From Haliscomenobacter sp040401995 (GTDB taxonomy: Bacteria > Bacteroidota > Bacteroidia > Chitinophagales > Saprospiraceae), in contig JBBANM010000020.1 of NCBI GenBank assembly GCA_040401995.1, forward strand, positions 1 to 64,000: 64,000 nucleotides of DNA, in the 5' to 3' direction. Positions 24,336-33,426 of this stretch are shown piece by piece. The translations under genes were made by a program, and so were the position numbers. Position 1 is the first letter of the stretch. Each line of letters starts with the position of its first letter. The notes beneath the pieces are model-generated. The model did not search any database. It saw only the letters and a program-made list of their open reading frames with translations, and had not been told where the DNA came from.

Positions 24336-26786
24336 ATGAAAAACGCATGGTTATTCTTCATTCTGTTATTGACTTCCAGCTTTGGAATCGCTCAAGTTTC
24401 CAAAGCCCCTGCTTATCCGCTCATCACCCATAACCCCTACTTCAGCATTTGGTCGTTTAGCGATAAACTCAACGAAAGCAATACCGTGCACTGGACCGGA
24501 AAAACCCAAGCTTTATTGGGGATGATCAAGGTGGATGGCCAGGCGTACAATTTCATGGGTGTTCCTGAATACAACCCGGTTACGATTTTACCCACTGCCG
24601 CTGAAGCCAAATACCCCGCCAAATACACAGAAACTACTCCTGATAAACGCTGGTACAAAGAGAATTTCAAAGACGATCAATGGTTCAACGGAGATGGTGC
24701 TTTTGGTAGTAAAGGTACTGGCGCAAAAACCGAATGGAAAGGTCGGGAAATTTGGGTACGCCGCACCTTTGAACTGACTACGCTCGACAATATTGATCAA
24801 CTGGTGTTGGAATTGCTCCACGATGATGATGTGGAAGTGTACCTTAACGGTGAACTGGCCTTTCAATGCGCCCCTTGCTACACGGCGGATTATAAAAACA
24901 AAACCATATCAGACGAACTAAAAAAGAAGCTTCGTAAAGGCAAAAATCTACTGGCTTTGCATTGTGTCAACACTGGCGGTCCTGGGATCGTTGATGCTGG
25001 TTTGATAAGTATTTCTCCGCTCAAAGGGGTAATCAAGGCGGAACAAAAAAGTATTAATCTAACTGCCACTCAAACGACCTATGAGTTTAAATGCGGCGGG
25101 ATTGATTTGACTTTAAATTTTTTATCTCCGCTGATCATGAATAAACTGGAGTGGCTGAGTCGCCCTGTTTCCTATATCACGGTAAAAGTAATCGCCAACG
25201 ACGGCCAAACCCACGATGCTCAGCTTTTCCTAGGGGTAGCTGGAGACATTGCCGCCAATTCGCCAACAGACCAACTGGTGTTTGAAAAGAAGGAAGAGCG
25301 AGGCATCCCTATGCTAAAGGTAGGCACTCAGGCGCAGCCAATCCTGAAAAAAAAGGGCGACGATTTACGGATCGATTGGGGTTATCTGTATTTCGCCCCG
25401 ATGGAAGTCAATAACATGAGTTTGCTGAATAAGAGCAGGGCAGAAGCTTTTGGGCATTTTATGAATTTACCGGCTACTAGTACCGCCGCTTCAGCCCCTG
25501 AAATGTTGTGTGTTGAGGCCGCTTTGGGAAAAATTTCCAGCGCGCCTTACGAACGCAAATACATGATTTCCTACGATGAAAATAGAGCCATTCAGTTTTT
25601 TGATCAAGCCCTCCCGCCTTGGTGGCGACAAGGTTCGCAAGACATGACCGAGCTGCTCATTAAAGCCTATCAAGAATACCCGGTTATTGAAGTCCGCGCC
25701 AATCGTTTTGATGAAGAAATATTTGAAACGGCCAAAGCCAGCGGCGGTGATCACTATGCTGAACTTTGTGTGATGGCTTATCGGCAAGCTGTTGCGGCGC
25801 ATGAATTGGTACGCGAGTTCCGAACCGGCGAAATGTTCTTTTTGTCAAAGGAAAATTTTAGCAACGGCTCTATCGGCACCGTTGATGTGACTTATCCCTC
25901 GGCGCCGCTATTTTTGGCTTACAACTCTAACTTAGTCAAAGGTTTGCTCAATGGCATTTTCTATTATACCGAAAGCGGCAAATGGACCAAGCCTTTTCCA
26001 GCACACGATCTAGGAACCTATCCCCTAGCAACAGGACAAACCTATCCAGAGGATATGCCGGTAGAAGAAGCGGGCAATATGATCATTCTTACGGCGGCGA
26101 TCGCGCGCGCCGATGGCAACGTAGCTTATTCCAAAGTACATTGGAAAGCCCTTACCCAGTGGGTTGAATACCTGGCACAAGAAGGTTTTGACCCCGCCAA
26201 CCAGTTGTGTACCGATGATTTTGCAGGTCACTTGGCACGCAATGCCAATCTTTCGCTCAAAGCCATCGTGGCCATTGCTTGTTATGGCAAAATGGCGGAA
26301 AAAATTGGCGATGCTGCAGCAGCCCTAAAATATGGCAACCTAGCCAAAGATATGGCTAAAAAATGGCTGGAAATGGCCGCCGACGGCGATCATACCGCTT
26401 TGACCTTTGACAAAAAAGGGACTTGGAGCCAAAAATACAACCTGGTGTGGGACAAACTCTTAAAACTGGATTTGTTCCCAACCTCGCTTTATGATCAAGA
26501 GGTAGCCTATTACTTGACCAAGCAAAATGCTTTTGGTTTGCCGCTTGATAGTCGTAAAACTTATACCAAAAATGATTGGATCATGTGGTCGGCTACCTTA
26601 GCTTCCAACCCTGAGGATTTTATCAAATTGACGGATCCGATTTACAAGTTTACAACCGAAACCCCTGATCGGGTTCCATTGAGTGATTGGTACGAAACCG
26701 TTGACGGCAAAAAAGTAGGATTTCAGGCGCGTAGTGTGGTGGGTGGTTTTTTCATCAAGCTGCTGGAAGCAAAATGGAGAAATTAA
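24336..26786 (+). CDS. Secreted glutaminase A-like protein (DUF4964/DUF5127/DUF4965/DUF1793)
   Basis: The ATG at 24336 gives a signal peptide (MKNAWLFFILLLTSSFGIAQ) on an 816-residue protein. The order matches bacterial homologues of fungal glutaminase A: an N-terminal YPLITHNPYFSIWSFSDKLN block, a galactose-binding-like insert (EIWVRRTFELTTLDNIDQLV), a beta-rich middle, and an alpha/alpha barrel-like C-terminal half (AYNSNLVKGLLNGIFYYTES; MPVEEAGNMIILTAAIA; WIMWSATLA). Glutaminase activity is known only for some family members; others may act on glycans. It is a single gene. Confidence 0.85.
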   Translation: MKNAWLFFILLLTSSFGIAQVSKAPAYPLITHNPYFSIWSFSDKLNESNTVHWTGKTQALLGMIKVDGQAYNFMGVPEYNPVTILPTAAEAKYPAKYTETTPDKRWYKENFKDDQWFNGDGAFGSKGTGAKTEWKGREIWVRRTFELTTLDNIDQLVLELLHDDDVEVYLNGELAFQCAPCYTADYKNKTISDELKKKLRKGKNLLALHCVNTGGPGIVDAGLISISPLKGVIKAEQKSINLTATQTTYEFKCGGIDLTLNFLSPLIMNKLEWLSRPVSYITVKVIANDGQTHDAQLFLGVAGDIAANSPTDQLVFEKKEERGIPMLKVGTQAQPILKKKGDDLRIDWGYLYFAPMEVNNMSLLNKSRAEAFGHFMNLPATSTAASAPEMLCVEAALGKISSAPYERKYMISYDENRAIQFFDQALPPWWRQGSQDMTELLIKAYQEYPVIEVRANRFDEEIFETAKASGGDHYAELCVMAYRQAVAAHELVREFRTGEMFFLSKENFSNGSIGTVDVTYPSAPLFLAYNSNLVKGLLNGIFYYTESGKWTKPFPAHDLGTYPLATGQTYPEDMPVEEAGNMIILTAAIARADGNVAYSKVHWKALTQWVEYLAQEGFDPANQLCTDDFAGHLARNANLSLKAIVAIACYGKMAEKIGDAAAALKYGNLAKDMAKKWLEMAADGDHTALTFDKKGTWSQKYNLVWDKLLKLDLFPTSLYDQEVAYYLTKQNAFGLPLDSRKTYTKNDWIMWSATLASNPEDFIKLTDPIYKFTTETPDRVPLSDWYETVDGKKVGFQARSVVGGFFIKLLEAKWRN

Positions 26787-26830
26787 AAACAAGACAGAAT
26801 ATTTTATAATCTTTTAACACCTTAAAACCA

Positions 26831-27184
26831 ATGGCTTTTGAACGAAAAAACCAACCTTTGGCCACTAGGCGAATCTATTTTTTTCGACAACTACGATATA
26901 CTGCTTATGCTTTAGGGATTATCTCAGTTTCTTTGGCCATTGGAACCTATGGGTATCAGTATTTTGACTACCTCAGTACTTTGGATGGTTTTTACAATGC
27001 TTCGATGATTTTGACTGGCATGGGGCCGGTCAATCCAATGGTAAGTCCGGCGGCAAAAATATTTTCTTCTTTGTATGCCGTATTTAGTGGGGTAGCGTTT
27101 TTGACTACTATTTCTATCCTGCTTTCACCGGCCATTCATCGTTTTTTACATCGCTTGCACATTGATGAAAAGGACTGGAATTAG
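26831..27184 (+). CDS. Two-helix channel-like membrane protein
   Basis: This 117-residue protein has two hydrophobic helices (about 24-46 and 80-103) flanking a re-entrant-looking segment, FYNASMILTGMGPVNPMVS. The helix / pore-loop / helix order, the GKIF-like AAKIFSSLYAVFSGVAFL start of the second helix and the terminal basic tail copy the pore module of two-TM potassium channels. The TVGYG filter is replaced by LTGMGPV, so it is unlikely to be a normal potassium channel. It precedes the HD-PycTM gene on the same strand. Confidence 0.6.
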   Translation: MAFERKNQPLATRRIYFFRQLRYTAYALGIISVSLAIGTYGYQYFDYLSTLDGFYNASMILTGMGPVNPMVSPAAKIFSSLYAVFSGVAFLTTISILLSPAIHRFLHRLHIDEKDWN

Positions 27185-27272
27185 AAATGAGGATGAGCTT
27201 TTGAGCTGAAAATCTAATAAAAGGGTAAATTCCAAGACCCATTTTTGAAAAAAGAATAGTAATAATGTAATT

Positions 27273-27310
27273 TAGAGCCTGTTCAGGTTTTGGATCTGAA
27301 CAAGCTCTTA
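27273..27310. repeat. Minimal relic of the palindromic element, copy 6
   Basis: Only the two terminal arms remain: TAGAGCCTGTTCAG, a short TTTTGGAT loop, and CTGAACAAGCTCTTA. It looks like an internally deleted copy and would still form a long hairpin. Confidence 0.75.
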
Positions 27311-27334
27311 AAGGCCAACATTCTACACCCACCC

Positions 27335-28516
27335 ATGTCGAAGAGTAAAATTGTTATAGAAGCCGAAAAGTACGTGACCCAGTTGCTGTCAGAAAAACTG
27401 AACAGCAATATCAAGTACCACAATCTGAAGCATACACTAGCAGTGCGCAACGCTAGTATGCAAATTGCTTCGTTGAGCAACCTCAGCGAAACCGAACGAG
27501 AAATTGTAGAATTGGCCTGTTTGTTTCACGATACTGGAATAACTGAGATATACCAAGAGCACGAAAAAATCAGTGCCCGAATCGCCCTTGAGTTTCTTCA
27601 AAGCAATCAGTATCCTAGTCCGCAAATTCAATTGGTGCTAGGTTGTATTGAAACGACCTACCCCAATTCCAAACCCAAAAATAGCTTAGAGGAAATCGTA
27701 CGCGATGCCGATTATGCCCATCTGGGAAGCCCCGACTATAGCGATCAACTAGAGGCACTTCGCCAAGAGTGGGAGTTGATGTTGAATCAAAAATACGAAG
27801 ATCGCGAGTGGTACCGGCTTAATCTTGACTTCATTAAAAACCACAACTACATTACTTCACCAGCCAAAATGACATTTGAAGCGATGAAAGAGCTCAATCG
27901 CAAAAAAATAAAAAAATGGCTGAAAGAAGGAAAATCCCCCGCCAAAGAATTCGAAGAAGATCGGGTGTCGATTGTGGAAAGCAGAAGTTCGCAGATGATG
28001 TTCAAAACTGCCCTTCGCAACCACATGGATCTGAGCAATCTGGCCGACAACAAAGCGAACATCATGCTTACCGTCAATGCCTTGATCATTACTACGGCCT
28101 TACCCAATTTGTTTGTGAAAATTGAAACCCATTGGGAGTTGTGGGTACCTTTTATAGGGTTACTGAGTACCTGCTTGGCTTCGATGATTTCCGCCACCTT
28201 GGCTACGGTGCCCATCAAAATGACCGGTACAACAAGCTTGGAAAATATCCGAGCGGGCAGATCCAATCTGTTTTTCTTTGGCAATTTTTTCAACATGAGT
28301 TATGATGAGTACCGCGCTGGAATCAGAGTGGTTACCTCCAGCGAAGACAATCTGGAGGATTCCATCATGCGCGATCTGTACTTTTTAGGACTTTCGCTCG
28401 GAAAAAAATACCGGCAATTGCGCACTTGTTATATCATTTTCATGATTGGCATCATTTTATCGATCATAGCAACGGGTGGAGCGTATATGGTTTCTTTTAT
28501 TCTGCATATGAAATAA
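27335..28516 (+). CDS. HD-domain phosphohydrolase fused to a PycTM (Pycsar effector-like) membrane domain
   Basis: The 393-residue protein (ATG at 27335) starts with an HD domain: His33 (NLKHTLAVRNA), His65-Asp66 (CLFHDTG) and the late Asp in VRDADYAHLG. After a linker, residues ~215-393 match the DUF5706/PycTM effector domain: MDLSNLADNKANIMLTVNAL, a two-helix membrane section, and a final helix near the C-terminus. PycTM domains disrupt membranes in Pycsar antiphage systems when bound by cCMP or cUMP. No pyrimidine cyclase is adjacent. An HD enzyme on the same chain suggests nucleotide turnover coupled to the membrane. Confidence 0.82.
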   Translation: MSKSKIVIEAEKYVTQLLSEKLNSNIKYHNLKHTLAVRNASMQIASLSNLSETEREIVELACLFHDTGITEIYQEHEKISARIALEFLQSNQYPSPQIQLVLGCIETTYPNSKPKNSLEEIVRDADYAHLGSPDYSDQLEALRQEWELMLNQKYEDREWYRLNLDFIKNHNYITSPAKMTFEAMKELNRKKIKKWLKEGKSPAKEFEEDRVSIVESRSSQMMFKTALRNHMDLSNLADNKANIMLTVNALIITTALPNLFVKIETHWELWVPFIGLLSTCLASMISATLATVPIKMTGTTSLENIRAGRSNLFFFGNFFNMSYDEYRAGIRVVTSSEDNLEDSIMRDLYFLGLSLGKKYRQLRTCYIIFMIGIILSIIATGGAYMVSFILHMK

Positions 28517-28631
28517 AAAAACCGCTGCTTCCCCTGATGAATTTCACCTGTCTCGATTTTTTTTTGGTCTAATGAAACTTTTTACGCGGCAATCTAGTTG
28601 AACAGCTCGGACCAAAAAAATCCTGTTGAAG

Positions 28632-29219
28632 ATGGAAGCAAACGTAATGACCCTCAATCCAATGGATCATATCAAGATTTTCGAAGCTGAATTCTTGCCT
28701 CAAGCGGAGGCCTTGCTGACGTTTGCCTACCACCTAACTTACAACGACACCGACGCTGAAGATTTGGTACAGGAAACCTTGACCAAAGCCTATCGCGCCA
28801 TTGATAAGTACAATGAGGGTACCAACGCCAAAGCATGGCTGTTCAAAATCCTTAAAAACACTTTTATCAATGAGTACCGTCGTAAAACTCGGCAGCCTAC
28901 TCAAGTAGATCTTAATGACATCAACCCGGTGCGGGATGAAGAAAATTCTCCGTTCCAAAGTTATCAAGATCTGCGCGAGGAGATGTTTCAACACATGATG
29001 GGCGACGAGGTTACCAATGCCATCAACTCTCTACCCGTCGATTTCCGGGTGGTGATTTTACTCTGTGATATCGAGGATTTTACCTACGAAGAAATTGCTA
29101 AAATATTGGACATCCCAATTGGAACGGTCCGCTCTCGTTTGCACCGTTCTCGCAATTTACTCAAAGAAAAACTGCATTCATATGCTGCTAACTTGGGGTT
29201 TAAGGACAACCGTTCTTAA
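28632..29219 (+). CDS. ECF-type RNA polymerase sigma factor
   Basis: I use the ATG at 28632 rather than the TTG six bases before it. The 195-residue protein has region 2 (DAEDLVQETLTKAYRAIDKY, then AWLFKILKNTFINEYRRK) and region 4 (LPVDFRVVILLCDIEDFTYE, EEIAKILDIPIGTVRSRLHR). This pattern resembles the SigR/RpoE-like group. The TAA stop is at the same time the first bases of a palindromic element, which separates this gene from the anti-sigma-like gene at 29418. Confidence 0.92.
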   Translation: MEANVMTLNPMDHIKIFEAEFLPQAEALLTFAYHLTYNDTDAEDLVQETLTKAYRAIDKYNEGTNAKAWLFKILKNTFINEYRRKTRQPTQVDLNDINPVRDEENSPFQSYQDLREEMFQHMMGDEVTNAINSLPVDFRVVILLCDIEDFTYEEIAKILDIPIGTVRSRLHRSRNLLKEKLHSYAANLGFKDNRS

Positions 29220-29380
29220 GAGCGTGTTCAAATTTTTAGTTCGCAGGCGAAAATGAGTCAAAATTTAATCCAATGAGGCACGAAAAGCGGAGTGTAGTAG
29301 CGCTACATGAGCATTTTCGGAACGAAATTGGGTTAGATTTTGGCCATTTGTAGCGCGAATGAAAAATTTGAACACGCTCA
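29217..29380. repeat. Large palindromic element (family A), copy 7, between sigma and anti-sigma genes
   Basis: It starts with TAAGAGCGTGTTCAAATTTT, where TAA is the sigma factor stop codon, and ends with AAATTTGAACACGCTCA. Both arms carry the C/G variants unique to this copy (AGCGTG with CACGCT; TTCAAAT with ATTTGAA). The core is GTGTAGTAGCGCTACATGAG without the apical insert. Confidence 0.92.
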
Positions 29381-29417
29381 ACCCCATCTTTTTCTCATTT
29401 CCATAAAACAATCAACA

Positions 29418-29657
29418 ATGGGCAATCAAACACACGACGATTTTATCAAAAAGGTCACCATGTACCTCGACAACGAGCTCAATGACCGAGAAGAAAGAGA
29501 GCTTCTCAACGAAATACAAACCAACCCCGCATATTTAAGGATATTAAGTCAAGAAAAATCTTTTAGAGAGTTTATCAAAACAAAAATTAACCGACGCACC
29601 CCCTCGCCGGCGCTTATTGATTCCATTAAAGAAAAAATTCGCATCGCTCCAGCCTAA
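29418..29657 (+). CDS. Small anti-sigma-factor-like protein without zinc motif
   Basis: The ATG at 29418 gives a 79-residue protein resembling the N-terminal ASD of RsrA/ZAS anti-sigma factors: DDFIKKVTMYLDNELNDREE, then a short helix pair. The zinc-binding HxxxCxxC motif of redox-sensing family members is absent; the protein has no Cys. It follows the ECF sigma gene on the same strand, separated by the palindromic element. I infer it binds that sigma factor. Confidence 0.7.
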   Translation: MGNQTHDDFIKKVTMYLDNELNDREERELLNEIQTNPAYLRILSQEKSFREFIKTKINRRTPSPALIDSIKEKIRIAPA

Positions 29658-29726
29658 GCACCCAATTCCCTCTTGACGGCTTTGTCAATATACCGTATCT
29701 TGAAAGCGCAGTAAACGCTTCTCAAT

Positions 29727-30299
29727 ATGATCATTTTTTTCCGTCAATCACCTAAAACCTATTTTTTTTACTGGCTTTTGTGTGCCTGCTTATGGGCGCC
29801 CAAATCGATAGAATTGCTTGCGCAAAGTTCAAAACTGGATAATTTGCAGGTCGATCTATGGAACATGGGAACCGAACTGGCCATTCCTGCTGATAGTGAT
29901 TATAAATTGGCTAATGCAATTGAAAATCCTTATTTGCCTTATCAGCATGCCATTCGTTCTTCCAAAGAGAACCTGGAGATTCGGTTTTATTTTCAGCCCG
30001 AAAGTCAAAATACGCCCTTCCCACAAGTAGAGAGTTACCGCTTGGCGATGCACATGGGCAACAATGAGCAAACCATCTTTTCGGCCCGCGAGCTGACAAC
30101 TTACGAACTGGATTCGGTTTTTCATGCTGATTGGGGTCGGGTGTACTTGTTTACGCCCAAGGCTGGTTTTTCCATTCAAAAGTATTGTAAGATGCTCACC
30201 CTACACCGCGAAAACAAAGGCGTAGTGTACGTCATTTTTTTATTTGACAAACCCAGCGCGCTCATTGACCAGCGTTTGCATATTTTGCGGTATTGGTAG
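29727..30299 (+). CDS. Secreted hypothetical protein
   Basis: The 190-residue protein has a long hydrophobic N-terminal segment (YFFYWLLCACLWAPKS) consistent with a signal peptide. The remainder is a soluble mixed fold with no motif I recognise. It may belong to the sigma/anti-sigma transcript because it follows within 70 bases. No function is proposed. Confidence 0.6.
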   Translation: MIIFFRQSPKTYFFYWLLCACLWAPKSIELLAQSSKLDNLQVDLWNMGTELAIPADSDYKLANAIENPYLPYQHAIRSSKENLEIRFYFQPESQNTPFPQVESYRLAMHMGNNEQTIFSARELTTYELDSVFHADWGRVYLFTPKAGFSIQKYCKMLTLHRENKGVVYVIFLFDKPSALIDQRLHILRYW

Positions 30300-30326
30300 T
30301 TTTTTTCCATCAACAATTTATTATTT

Positions 30327-30887
30327 ATGCCGATCATCCTCTCTGAGTCCACCCTCGCCGCCATGAACCCTCACGTACGCGCGCTCATCGAGCATTTTCA
30401 GTTTGATCAAATCCCTGTTGAAGGCACGCTCTACAAAAGCACTTATCGCTCAGAAACGCTAGTCGAGCATGGCGGCCCAGCGGGTACGGCCATCATTGGG
30501 ATGTATTGTGATATCCCATTAAGCGTATCCTGTTTTCATCGATTAACTTACGATGAAGTTTGGCATTTTTACAGTGGCGACCCACTTTCTTTGTATTTAT
30601 TGCACCCCGATGGAAGTAGTGAAGAAATCATCATGGGTGCCGATCCGCTTCAAGGGCAAAAAGTGCAATACCTCGTACCAGCAGGCGTTTGGCAGGGCGG
30701 GTGTTTGGCGCCTGGCGGGCGTTACGCCTTGTTTGGCTGTACAATGGCGCCGGGTTTTGTGGGTGCATGTTTTGAAGGAGCAGTAGTTGAGCAGTTGATC
30801 CAACAATTCCCCGAGCAAGCCGAAATCATCCAAAAATTGAGCGTAAATGGCCATTACACCCAGATGCCCTTAGATTTCAAGCAGTAA
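30327..30887 (+). CDS. Cupin-fold DUF985-family protein
   Basis: The 186-residue protein matches the cupin_5/DUF985 layout: N-terminal LIEHFQFDQIPVEGTLYKST, GTAIIGMYC, then SCFHRLTYDEVWHFYSGDPL, which contains the likely metal-binding His/Glu/His cluster, and YLVPAGVWQGGCLAPGG. The family is cytoplasmic and of unknown function. It is close to the upstream secreted protein and may be cotranscribed. Confidence 0.82.
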   Translation: MPIILSESTLAAMNPHVRALIEHFQFDQIPVEGTLYKSTYRSETLVEHGGPAGTAIIGMYCDIPLSVSCFHRLTYDEVWHFYSGDPLSLYLLHPDGSSEEIIMGADPLQGQKVQYLVPAGVWQGGCLAPGGRYALFGCTMAPGFVGACFEGAVVEQLIQQFPEQAEIIQKLSVNGHYTQMPLDFKQ

Positions 30888-30974
30888 GACTTATGAAAGG
30901 ATCCGATTCAAAAAACAAAATCCTAATTCACGAGGTTATTTCCAGTGATGTTATGTTACAATAAAATCCCTGCG

Positions 30975-31622
30975 ATGAATTGCCCGAAACTGCTTTGGCT
31001 TTTTGTTTTGCTGAACCTCGGTTCAACGCTTACCGCGCAAAATCATGCTCCATGGAAATTTCGGCACGATCGGCATGGCGTGCGAGTTTTTACCCGCAAA
31101 GACAGCACGACGGGTATTTTAGAACTCAAATTGCGCACTGAAGCCCAAGCAAAACTCAGTCAATTGGTAGCGCTTACCAACGATATTCCGAATCTCAAAA
31201 CCTGGGCGTATCGCTTAAAGGAAGCTCACATGGTACGCAAGGTCAGTGATACCGAAGGCTATCTTTATATGCTTTCCGATTTTCCGGTGCCTTTTTCGGA
31301 TCGTGACGTGATCCTTCACTTTGTGATTAAACAAGATCCCAATACCAAGCAAGTGATTTCTAGCAGTCAATCGGCTTACAATCTTATCCCTGAAAACGAC
31401 GGCATTGTGCGGGTAAAAATCATTGAAACCAAATGGACATTTACGCCCCTAGCCGATGGTAAAGTACGTTTGGAATACCAGATCAAATCCGATCCCGCTG
31501 GCAGCATCCCAAAATGGTTGGTCAACCTTGCTGCTGATGAAGCGCCGGTAAGAAGCATGTTGGCTTTGAAAAAAATTTTAGCCAATTACCATCATGTTAA
31601 TCTAGACTTTATCAAGGATTAA
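30975..31622 (+). CDS. Secreted START-domain lipid-binding protein
   Basis: The ATG at 30975 gives a signal peptide (MNCPKLLWLFVLLNLGSTLTAQ); an earlier in-frame ATG is less plausible. The 215-residue protein has START-like strands and turns: HGVRVFTRKDSTTGILELK, DTEGYLYMLSDFPVPFSDRD, and WLVNLAADEAPVRSMLALKK. START domains bind lipids in a hydrophobic tunnel. Its 3' end overlaps the convergent acyltransferase gene by 4 bases; lipid handling may be a shared theme. Confidence 0.82.
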   Translation: MNCPKLLWLFVLLNLGSTLTAQNHAPWKFRHDRHGVRVFTRKDSTTGILELKLRTEAQAKLSQLVALTNDIPNLKTWAYRLKEAHMVRKVSDTEGYLYMLSDFPVPFSDRDVILHFVIKQDPNTKQVISSSQSAYNLIPENDGIVRVKIIETKWTFTPLADGKVRLEYQIKSDPAGSIPKWLVNLAADEAPVRSMLALKKILANYHHVNLDFIKD

Positions 31623-32518
31623 GCCTCTTGATTAGACACTACGGAAGTCTCTTCTTTTGGTTTGTTGCGTTGGTGTTTCCAGCGCCGGTGGGTCCACAGC
31701 CAGTATTCGGGTTGTGCTAAGATTACTTTTTCTAGTTCTTTGGCATGACGTTCCGTAATTTCCCCTGGCGCCGTATCCTTAGGGTCATCAACTACCAAAA
31801 TGAATTCCATGTCGTAATACCCCCGTCTGAGGCGGTTTATTTTTCCATAGATCACGGGGTAGTTGTATAGTTTACTGTATTTTTCAGTGCCCAAAAATAC
31901 CGAAGTATCTTGCCCCAAGAAAGTCATCCAGTGCGCATAATCGGGATTAGACGGGGATTGATCGGTGGCGATGTAAAAGACGTTGAGTTCTTGATGGTGT
32001 TCGGCAAAATAGGTCTTGGTATCTTGTTTGGGGAGCAACAACATGCCAAACCGGCTACGTGAAGTCAGCATCACGTGTTCAAAAAAAGCATCTTTGAGTT
32101 GGCTGTAAATGGCCACGCCTTTGTAAGGAATCTGCATGCTACATGAGAGAACTGCCATTTCCCAATTGGCGTAATGACCGGCAACGACAATCACACCTTG
32201 GTTTAAGGCGGCATAGTGATCAAATAGATCCTTGTTTTTCATTTTAAACCGTCGCAGCAATTCCTCCTTCGACATGCTAAACAAGCGGATGGTTTCAACC
32301 AGCAAATCACAGAAATAGGCAAAAAATGCATCCGCAATTTTTTTGATTTCTTTTTCGCTTTTTTCCGGAAAAACCCTGCGCAAATTGCTGTATACCACCG
32401 ATTTTCGATACCCGGTTATTCGAAACAAGAAGTGCATGAAGTCCGAAAGCAGGTACAATATCGGCAAAGGCAACATGGAAAGCGGCTTCAAAAGCAAGTA
32501 ATAAGCAATGCGACTCAT
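31619..32518 (-). CDS. Lipid A-type lysophospholipid acyltransferase (LpxL/HtrB-like)
   Basis: The ATG at 32518 (MSRIAYYLLLKPLSMLPLPI) gives a 299-residue protein with an N-terminal membrane anchor and the LABLAT motif HYANWE (His115, Glu120), plus ATDQSPSNPDYAHWMTFLG as the second conserved block. These enzymes transfer acyl chains to lipid A precursors at the inner membrane. In Bacteroidota they are also linked to ornithine or sulfonolipid synthesis, so the exact acceptor is open. Confidence 0.85.
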   Translation of the reverse strand: MSRIAYYLLLKPLSMLPLPILYLLSDFMHFLFRITGYRKSVVYSNLRRVFPEKSEKEIKKIADAFFAYFCDLLVETIRLFSMSKEELLRRFKMKNKDLFDHYAALNQGVIVVAGHYANWEMAVLSCSMQIPYKGVAIYSQLKDAFFEHVMLTSRSRFGMLLLPKQDTKTYFAEHHQELNVFYIATDQSPSNPDYAHWMTFLGQDTSVFLGTEKYSKLYNYPVIYGKINRLRRGYYDMEFILVVDDPKDTAPGEITERHAKELEKVILAQPEYWLWTHRRWKHQRNKPKEETSVVSNQEA

Positions 32519-32613
32519 AGATAGATTTGAGTTGTCGAACAAAAGATAGGTCAAAAATACTGAAATTTATGGCACATTGAGCACTGTCATTTTTTTGATA
32601 AAATGCGCTGACT

Positions 32614-33264
32614 TCAACCTACTTCGATAACTGCATCCTCCGCAACTACAAAAACGCGATCGCCCTCCAAGCACTGTACTTCCCCCAAACCAGTAAATAC
32701 CCCAAAAGCAGGTAATAAACCTTGTTTTTTTCCAAAATAAAAACAAGGCAAACGGAGGCGTTGGCGTCCCTGCCCATGTAGCCACACCCCCGGGTGCACG
32801 TGCCCAGCGAGGTGGTAATGCGTATCCGTTGGTTCATCGGTGGGATGGTGAGATAATGCAAAATTCTTGATCAAAAACGGTTCTTGATGAAGCAACAACC
32901 GGCTTTTTTGATACACTTCATCGGCTAGGATATCATGATTTCCTCTTACCAACTCGAACTCTATTTGTGGAAAAGCTTGCATGATCTGCTCCAATTCTTC
33001 CCATTCTGAATTATAATGACTGTGAAAAAGATCCCCCAAAAAAAGCACCCTTCTCGGGTTAAAATCCAGCAAAAGCGCAAGCAATCGATCCCAATTGGCA
33101 TCAATGGCAGCAAGCGGCGTAGGAATGCCCCGCGTGCGGAAATGCGTTACTTTGCCCAAATGTAGATCGGCAATTAACAGTATGTTTTCTTCTTCCCAAA
33201 ATGCCGCGCAAAACGGATGCAATTGAAAATGTTGGCCTTGAAATTGAATGCGGTGCGGCTTCAT
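32614..33264 (-). CDS. pdeM: Ligase-associated DNA repair phosphoesterase PdeM
   Basis: This 216-residue metallophosphoesterase has all binuclear metal motifs: IADLHLGK (Asp33, His35), FLGDLFHS (Asp78), VRGNHD (Asn109-Asp111), SHHP (His139) and LAGHVHPG (His155, His157). HFRTRGIP after the first motif is diagnostic for the ligase-associated PdeM family. It is a Mn-dependent phosphodiesterase of the ligase/Lhr/exonuclease repair set. Those partners are at 15518, 45397 and 61338; here it follows an acyltransferase on the same strand, without any partner adjacent. Confidence 0.9.
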   Translation of the reverse strand: MKPHRIQFQGQHFQLHPFCAAFWEEENILLIADLHLGKVTHFRTRGIPTPLAAIDANWDRLLALLLDFNPRRVLFLGDLFHSHYNSEWEELEQIMQAFPQIEFELVRGNHDILADEVYQKSRLLLHQEPFLIKNFALSHHPTDEPTDTHYHLAGHVHPGVWLHGQGRQRLRLPCFYFGKKQGLLPAFGVFTGLGEVQCLEGDRVFVVAEDAVIEVG

Positions 33265-33359
33265 AAATTAAAGATAAGCTTACATTTTACAAAACATTTG
33301 TCAAGGCGGTGAAAATGTTAGGTTTGTTTTTATCTTAGGATGTTGTTAAGAGCTAACCG

Positions 33360-33386
33360 TTATACTTCCATCCGAGGGAAGTATAA
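33360..33386 (+). promoter_or_regulatory. 10-bp inverted repeat upstream of a signalling operon
   Basis: TTATACTTCC and GGAAGTATAA form a perfect 10-bp stem with a 7-base loop, followed by TTCTTTTTAC, 40 bases before the response regulator start. It could be an operator for the downstream response regulator, or a transcription attenuator because of the following T tract. Confidence 0.4.
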
Positions 33387-33426
33387 TTCTTTTTACATCT
33401 AAACCATAAAAAACAAAACAAGCAAC

